Source: Bacteroidota bacterium
Lineage (GTDB): Bacteria > Bacteroidota > Bacteroidia > Chitinophagales > Chitinophagaceae
NCBI GenBank assembly: GCA_023417815.1
Contig: JAEZEI010000054.1
Span: 1-26,761, forward strand
DNA length: 26,761 bases
Direction of reading: 5' to 3'
Under the pieces are notes generated by a model, which was given only the letters and a program-made list of their open reading frames with translations, made no database searches and was not told the DNA's origin. The translations under genes were made by a program, and so were the position numbers. Below, piece after piece: positions 22,816 through 26,761 of the stretch. Numbering within the stretch: the first letter of the stretch is position 1; every line of letters starts with the position of its first letter.

Positions 22816-24903
22816 ATGAACAACGAATTTTTAGATGCTGCAATAGAATACGCATCGAAAGGCATGGCGGTGTTTCCGCTGAAGCCTCGAGCGAAGGAGC
22901 CGATAACTAAGAATGGCGTGAAGGATGCGACCACCAACTTCAACATCATAAAGAAGTGGTGGTCTAAGCATCCGAACGCTAACATCGGTATCGCTTGCGG
23001 AGAACCATCCGGCGGTCTGCTCGTCATTGACCTCGACTTAAAAGAGAATGGTATCAACGGACTGGACACGCTTCACAACTGGGAACGCGATAACGGTGAG
23101 CTGCCGGAGACAGTAAGGTCTATTACCGGTAAGGGTGGGGCTCACATTTTTTATAGAATCAACTATAAAGAGAAGAACCGAGTAAACCTCCTCGAAGGCA
23201 TTGATGTCCGATCCGATGGAGGATATATCGTCGCTCCGCCGTCAATTCATCCGAACGGCCGACGCTACGAGTGGGAATATGATCCTGACGAGTATGATAT
23301 CGCTGAGGCTGATGAGTCCGTTCTCAGACTGCTCTCAACTGGAAAGAAGGCAGAAGTAGATACGTTCATTATGCCTGAGACTGTCCAGAGCGGCAAACGA
23401 AACGATACCATCTATCGACTCGCGTGTTCTCTTCAGGCTAAAGGACTTCCGGACAACGTAATACTCGTTACGTGTCAGTCATCTAACAAGACTATGTGCA
23501 ATCCACCTTTAGATGACGATGAGATCGAGAAAATAGTGGAAAGCGCACTGAAGCACGATAAGGGCACGACAATCTCTGCTGAAGCCCGCCAGATGAATCT
23601 ACTCTATATTACCGACAGTAAGGGCAACCAGAAGATCCGGCAGTGTGCCGAAAACGTGGCGAGGGTTTTGCTTAATGACCCGAAGATTGCCGGCAAGATA
23701 AAGGATGATACATTCGGACATCGTCTGATGTATTTAGGTCAACTCGACTGGAGAGAGGCTGGCGACACTTATGGAGAGTGGACGGACAAGGATGATTCCG
23801 CTTTACGTGCATATCTTGATATACGCTATGGCCTCAGAAATAAAGCAGATTATGAGGACGGCTTTAATATGGCACTATTCGAAAACAAGTACAATCCATT
23901 AGTTGGCTATCTCGATGCCCTTGAGTGGGATGGTAAGCCGCGTATCAATGAAGCCCTTACGCATTTTCTCGGGGCGGATCCATCAGATTATAACGTCTCA
24001 GTGCTGCACACTTTTCTTCAAGGCGCAGTCCGGAGAGCCTATGAGCCCGGGTGTAAATTCGACTATATGCTTGTGCTCATCGGTAAGCAAGGAGATGGCA
24101 AATCTACATTCTTTAAGATGATAGCCCAAAACGATGAATGGTATGACGAGAACTTCAATTTTAAGGACACTAACAGTAAAACCACCATTGAAAACATGTC
24201 CGGCAAGTGGATCCTCGAGATGGGCGAAATGGACACAATGAAGAAGGATATCGTTACGGCTGACGCTTTAAAGGCCTTTGTTACGACTCAGGCCGATTCG
24301 TACCGGGTACCATTCGGCAGAAGGCCGGAGCGGAGACCGAGGCAGTGTGTGTTTTGCGGCACCTCAAACGATATCAACTTCCTTAAGGACCGCACCGGGA
24401 ACAGACGCTACCTGCCAGTGGATTGTCACGCAACAAAGGAAACAAAGTCGAGGATATTTGACTATGCTTACGCTCGTCCATACTTCAGGCAGCTCGTGGC
24501 CGAAGCGGTCCACTACTATAAGCAGCACAAGAACGAGCCGCTCACGTTGCCGTACTGGTTAGAGGAGACAGCTAAACAGATGCAAGAAGGCCACATGGAA
24601 GAGGACGTCTGGGTGTCTATCATTCAAGATTTCCTCGATAACGAGCCAGTCGCAAGAGTGAACGCTGCGTATCTGTATGATAAAGCTTTCGATCGCAATC
24701 CAGTCGATATGCGAAAGGGTGAGACGTCGAGGATCCTGACCATTATGCGTCACGATATTAAAGGCTGGCACGAGGTAGGTAAGGCGAGATTGAGCGGTTA
24801 TGGTAATAGCGGAATCTGTTTCGAACGCGACAAAGATACACAGTTAGGCGACACTAACTCGGCGTTTTCCGAGGTCAGTGATGACGAAGTTATTCCATTT
24901 TAG
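22816..24903 (+). CDS. Primase-polymerase / VirE-type helicase fusion, SSB-like C-terminal tip
   Basis: A 695-aa replication initiator. Residues 1 to about 175 form a Prim-Pol domain: AVFPLKPRAKEPITKNG, catalytic LVIDLDL (Asp72, Asp74), KGGAHIFYR (His110), DVRSDGGYIVAPPSIHPNG. A primase C-terminal helical part follows (about 195-245). The ATPase part (about 350-600) has GYLDALEWDGKPRI, Walker A GKQGDGKST (423-431), a Walker B-like strand WILEMGEMD (465-473), a sensor at FCGTSNDINFL and an Arg finger TGNRRYLPV, as in the VirE family. The protein ends SDDEVIPF, like the SSB tip of the same phage. It should melt and prime the origin; an iteron cluster lies directly downstream. Confidence 0.92.
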   Translation: MNNEFLDAAIEYASKGMAVFPLKPRAKEPITKNGVKDATTNFNIIKKWWSKHPNANIGIACGEPSGGLLVIDLDLKENGINGLDTLHNWERDNGELPETVRSITGKGGAHIFYRINYKEKNRVNLLEGIDVRSDGGYIVAPPSIHPNGRRYEWEYDPDEYDIAEADESVLRLLSTGKKAEVDTFIMPETVQSGKRNDTIYRLACSLQAKGLPDNVILVTCQSSNKTMCNPPLDDDEIEKIVESALKHDKGTTISAEARQMNLLYITDSKGNQKIRQCAENVARVLLNDPKIAGKIKDDTFGHRLMYLGQLDWREAGDTYGEWTDKDDSALRAYLDIRYGLRNKADYEDGFNMALFENKYNPLVGYLDALEWDGKPRINEALTHFLGADPSDYNVSVLHTFLQGAVRRAYEPGCKFDYMLVLIGKQGDGKSTFFKMIAQNDEWYDENFNFKDTNSKTTIENMSGKWILEMGEMDTMKKDIVTADALKAFVTTQADSYRVPFGRRPERRPRQCVFCGTSNDINFLKDRTGNRRYLPVDCHATKETKSRIFDYAYARPYFRQLVAEAVHYYKQHKNEPLTLPYWLEETAKQMQEGHMEEDVWVSIIQDFLDNEPVARVNAAYLYDKAFDRNPVDMRKGETSRILTIMRHDIKGWHEVGKARLSGYGNSGICFERDKDTQLGDTNSAFSEVSDDEVIPF

Positions 24904-25139
24904 GTGCGCGGGGTGTCGCCTTAAACCTCAAAAATGTCGCCTTAGAAGGCCAATTTTAGAGCAAGGCGACATCAAGGGCGACACGTCAACCCATTGAAAT
25001 TCCAACGGATTAGGCTGTTTGTCGTCTATGTCGCCTTAACTTATAAATAGAATAACTTTTATATAAATATTATTAGGAAAATATATATAAGGTATATACG
25101 TAGGGCGACAAGGGCGACAAGGCGACAGAAGGGAGATAA
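24904..25139. other. Putative replication origin: iteron cluster with AT-rich segment
   Basis: Eight exact copies of TGTCGCC or its complement GGCGACA lie in 214 bp: TGTCGCC at 24914, 24935 and 25029; GGCGACA at 24965, 24977, 25104, 25113 and 25121. The last three are spaced 8-9 bp apart. An AT-rich block (about 25039-25100) lies between. A near copy (TGTCGTC) is at 25020 and a ninth exact copy at 24847 inside the helicase gene. Position after the initiator gene and lack of an ORF support an origin. Confidence 0.7.
25019..25047 (+). promoter_or_regulatory. Promoter of the late regulator, overlapping an iteron
   Basis: TTGTCG (25019-25024), 17 bases, TATAAA (25042-25047). One iteron (25029-25035) lies between the two boxes, so initiator binding would block it. 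It would drive the 25140 gene. Confidence 0.48.
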
Positions 25140-25577
25140 ATGACTGCACGAGAATACTTGGAGCAATATAGAGAGGCTGTTCGTAGAGCTGAGCGGTACC
25201 ATGAAGAATACCGGACGGAGTGTATATTGATAGACTCAGTACGATCACTATCAGATAACGACGGGATGCCGCACGGGACTCATATATCAAATCCAACCGA
25301 GGAAAAAGCAATTCGCCTCGCGGACAAGGCGCTCCAGTGGAAATTTGCAGAGCTGGATGCAATCGCAATCAGGCAAGAGATATTCGAGACAGTGGACTGT
25401 GTACCGGGGCTTCCGGGTGATGTTCTCTACCATCGTTTCGTTAATCTACGAAAATGGGAAGACGTATGTGATTGTGTACACTATTCTTGGGAGACGGTGA
25501 GAGACGCATGGCACGAGGGCGAAAGAATCATTGATGAGATACTTTCCGCAAGAAGTAGCAATAATAGGCTGATATAA
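25140..25577 (+). CDS. Sigma-like / ArpU-DUF1492-type regulator
   Basis: A 145-aa protein with an N-terminal coiled coil (AREYLEQYREAVRRAERYHE) and a C-terminal sigma region 4-like helix-turn-helix (VLYHRFVNLRKWEDVCDCVHYSWETVRDAW, seen at about residues 95-125). This plan is typical of the small phage regulators (ArpU, RinA-like, DUF1492) that switch on late genes. It is placed just before the late leader RNA and the packaging genes, where such regulators usually lie. GGGAG precedes the ATG. The exact family needs a profile search. Confidence 0.75.
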   Translation: MTAREYLEQYREAVRRAERYHEEYRTECILIDSVRSLSDNDGMPHGTHISNPTEEKAIRLADKALQWKFAELDAIAIRQEIFETVDCVPGLPGDVLYHRFVNLRKWEDVCDCVHYSWETVRDAWHEGERIIDEILSARSSNNRLI

Positions 25578-25578
25578 T
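25570..25578 (+). promoter_or_regulatory. Extended -10 promoter of the structured RNA
   Basis: TGATATAAT is a perfect extended -10 (TG-n-TATAAT) that overlaps the stop of the regulator gene. No good -35 is present, which suggests activator dependence. Start expected at 25583-25585, the first bases of hairpin 1. Confidence 0.6.
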
Positions 25579-25582
25579 GTTA

Positions 25583-25747
25583 GTGTCAGAAGTATGTAAT
25601 ACACACCTGACACTCACTCACCTCAGCCGGGGCGAGGAACCTCGGCGTTATGCCGGTAACAGTAGCGCGGTGCAACTCCGCAACCGGCAATCTGCCAATG
25701 AAAGTATTATGATAGGTCAGCAACGGGACGGGTTCGCTCGTCCTTTT
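25583..25747 (+). ncRNA. Structured RNA of about 165 nt, late leader or small RNA
   Basis: Four hairpins in series: H1 GTGTCAG (25583-25589)/CTGACAC (25607-25613), extendable by one pair; H2 GCCGGGG (25626-25632)/CCTCGGC (25640-25646); H3 GCCGGT (25652-25657)/ACCGGC (25683-25688) with inner GCGG/CCGC and loop TGCAACT; H4 terminator. The unpaired linker between H1 and H2 (25615-25625) is CACTCACCTCA. The 62-residue ORF across it has no ribosome binding site and no protein-like pattern. It may be a separate small RNA or the leader of the late operon. Confidence 0.62.
25726..25747 (+). terminator. Intrinsic terminator with UUCG loop
   Basis: GGACGGG (25726-25732), loop TTCG, CTCGTCC (25737-25743), seven pairs with one G-U, then TTTTGCTTT. 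It lies 15 nt before the start of the next gene, so read-through must occur for late expression unless another promoter is used. Confidence 0.78.
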
Positions 25748-25761
25748 GCTTTGGTTGGAAT

Positions 25762-26415
25762 ATGAAGTATATCGTGATGTGCGGCGGCGAGTATCCGAAG
25801 TTCGACACACCTCGGCAGCTGCTCAGGATAAACGGCGAACCGATAGCGGCGAGAACGATTCGGCTCCTGAGGGAGAACGGCATCGAGGATATCTCAGTCA
25901 GTGCGACAGACGAACGGTTCAAGCAGCTGGGCGTTCCGATGCTGGTACACGATAACGGATACCGAGCGTGGGAGTACAACGTCTGTGAAGGCTATTGGTG
26001 TGACGGATTCTATCCGACTACCGAGCCGGTCTGTTATGTGTTCGGTGATGTGGTGTTCAGTCCGGCAGCGATCAAGACCATAGTCGGGACCGAGACGGAT
26101 GATGTCGCGTTCTTCGGTTCAGCGTGGCCGTGGCCGGCTGAGTATCCTAAGCCGTGGATAGAGCCGTATGGCTTCAAGGTGGTAAACCTCGAACACTTCT
26201 GGAAGTCTATCGAAGAAGTCAAGCGCATCGACAAGGCGGGCGGATTCAATCGCAAGCCAATAGCGTGGGAGCTATGGAACGTGATACATGGCGGACCGGA
26301 TCCGAATTATATCTTCTCGGATTCATACGTGCATATCAACGATTGGACGTGTGACATCGATAAGCCGGAAGAAATTCCGCTGCTTGAGAGACTTGCGAGG
26401 TACGCCGATGTCTAA
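25762..26415 (+). CDS. Nucleotidyltransferase-like protein (NTP transferase fold)
   Basis: A 217-aa protein whose N-terminus (YIVMCGGEYPKFDTPRQLLR, then INGEPIAARTIRLLRENGI) follows the NTP/sugar-phosphate nucleotidyltransferase pattern, with a later YVFGDVVFS giving the likely metal Asp. The C-terminal half (PWIEPYGFKVVNLEHFW, INDWTCDIDKPEE) is less conserved. It may make or handle a nucleotide-sugar and could serve the phage glycosyltransferase (inference). Ribosome binding site is weak (GGTTGGAA). It is the first gene after the late terminator. Confidence 0.72.
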   Translation: MKYIVMCGGEYPKFDTPRQLLRINGEPIAARTIRLLRENGIEDISVSATDERFKQLGVPMLVHDNGYRAWEYNVCEGYWCDGFYPTTEPVCYVFGDVVFSPAAIKTIVGTETDDVAFFGSAWPWPAEYPKPWIEPYGFKVVNLEHFWKSIEEVKRIDKAGGFNRKPIAWELWNVIHGGPDPNYIFSDSYVHINDWTCDIDKPEEIPLLERLARYADV

Positions 26416-26758
26416 ACCATTTGCAAGGAAGTTCTACAGCTCGCAAGGATGGCGTGACTGCCGGAATACTTACACAGCAAGCCGTGGCCATATCTGTGAG
26501 AGGTGTCTGCGTCGGGGCATACTGGCTCGCGGTGAGATCGTACACCACAAGATAGAACTGACTCCGGAGAACATAGACGACCCGAGCATCACGTTGAACT
26601 GGGACAACCTCGAGCTGCTCTGTAGATTCTGTCACGACGAGGTGCATGACCATAGAGCGAAGTGCCGGCGTTTTTCAATCGGACCGGACGGAGAAATTAT
26701 CATCGACACTCCCCCCGATACGAACGAAAACGCCGTCCAGACTCATATACACATCTGA
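26408..26758 (+). CDS. HNH endonuclease, terminase-associated type
   Basis: A 116-aa HNH nuclease. It opens KPFARKFYSSQGWRDCRNTY, with CERC, then VHHKIELTPENIDDPSITLN, WDNLELLCRFCHDEVH: the ββα-metal core flanked by two CxxC zinc pairs. Phages with HK97-type packaging usually carry this gene directly before the terminase genes, where it helps the large terminase cut DNA. The ATG overlaps the stop of the nucleotidyltransferase gene. The tail is acidic/Pro-rich and ends with HIHI three bases before the window edge. Confidence 0.9.
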   Translation: MSKPFARKFYSSQGWRDCRNTYTASRGHICERCLRRGILARGEIVHHKIELTPENIDDPSITLNWDNLELLCRFCHDEVHDHRAKCRRFSIGPDGEIIIDTPPDTNENAVQTHIHI

Positions 26759-26761
26759 CGC

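Noticed and set aside
23761..23767. Extra GGCGACA inside the helicase gene, more than 1 kb before the origin
   Set aside because: A single 7-mer is expected a few times by chance in this window; only the dense cluster is counted as iterons.
24914..25127. CRISPR-like array in the repeat cluster
   Set aside because: Repeats are only 7 bp, in both orientations, with irregular spacing and no cas genes; iterons fit better.
25724..25745. tRNA-like T arm (GGGTTCG inside a stem)
   Set aside because: No acceptor stem, anticodon arm or D arm around it; the hairpin with T-tract is a terminator.
25577..25765. 62-codon ORF across the structured RNA region
   Set aside because: No ribosome binding site, no protein-like pattern, and it runs through strong hairpins and a terminator. 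A non-coding RNA explains the region better.

Overview
The window is almost entirely phage. It carries most of a tailed, siphovirus-type bacteriophage (HK97-type head, long non-contractile tail). The host is probably a Gram-positive bacterium of the class Clostridia. The reasons are near-perfect AGGAGG-type ribosome binding sites, an SPP1-type holin, a phi13-type major tail protein, a Dit/Tal baseplate, a DUF3799-type nuclease and RCKxC zinc-ribbon proteins, all typical of Firmicutes phages. The host assignment is an inference. I see no tRNA, CRISPR array, insertion sequence, integrase or CI-like repressor.

Layout. (1) 1-5.8 kb, packaging and head: large terminase (frame open to the left edge; no small terminase in the window), portal, prohead protease, major capsid protein, an inserted glycosyltransferase and the first connector. 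(2) 5.8-12.6 kb, neck and tail: head closure, gp10-like, tail completion, major tail protein, tail chaperones joined by a -1 frameshift, tape measure, Dit with a large inserted domain, Tal. (3) 12.6-13.7 kb, lysis: holin, C39-type endolysin with a peptidoglycan-binding domain; then a small TM/coiled-coil protein and four small tail-tip or fibre proteins to 15.6 kb. (4) 15.6-16.5 kb, switch region: a two-way terminator, one leftward zinc-ribbon gene and divergent promoters. (5) 16.5-22.4 kb, early operon: a tightly overlapping run of about 17 small genes, including a winged-helix protein, a PD-(D/E)XK nuclease, SSB, an ERCC4 nuclease and a tandem family of Cys-rich proteins. (6) 22.4-25.1 kb, replication: a 15-bp inverted repeat, a coiled-coil protein, a primase-polymerase/VirE helicase and a compact iteron cluster that looks like the origin. 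(7) 25.1-26.76 kb, late switch: a sigma-like/ArpU-like regulator, a structured RNA with its own promoter and terminator, a nucleotidyltransferase and an HNH nuclease that normally precedes the terminase genes. If the genome is circular or circularly permuted, the right end leads back into packaging through a missing small terminase.

How it seems to work. Early transcripts start at 16.4 kb through a leader that can fold in two alternative ways around the first ribosome binding site. The early genes feed replication at the iteron origin. The regulator at 25.14 kb then lies directly upstream of a promoter whose transcript would stop after about 165 nt, just before the late genes. This geometry is like lambda Q/pR'/6S RNA/tR'. 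The late RNA exposes an 11-base segment that also occurs in the early leader and is complementary to the ribosome binding site of the first early gene, which suggests an RNA link between the early and late programmes.

Most coding calls are secure at family level. The RNA and origin calls rest on hand-found base pairing and repeats and have not been tested by folding software or searches.
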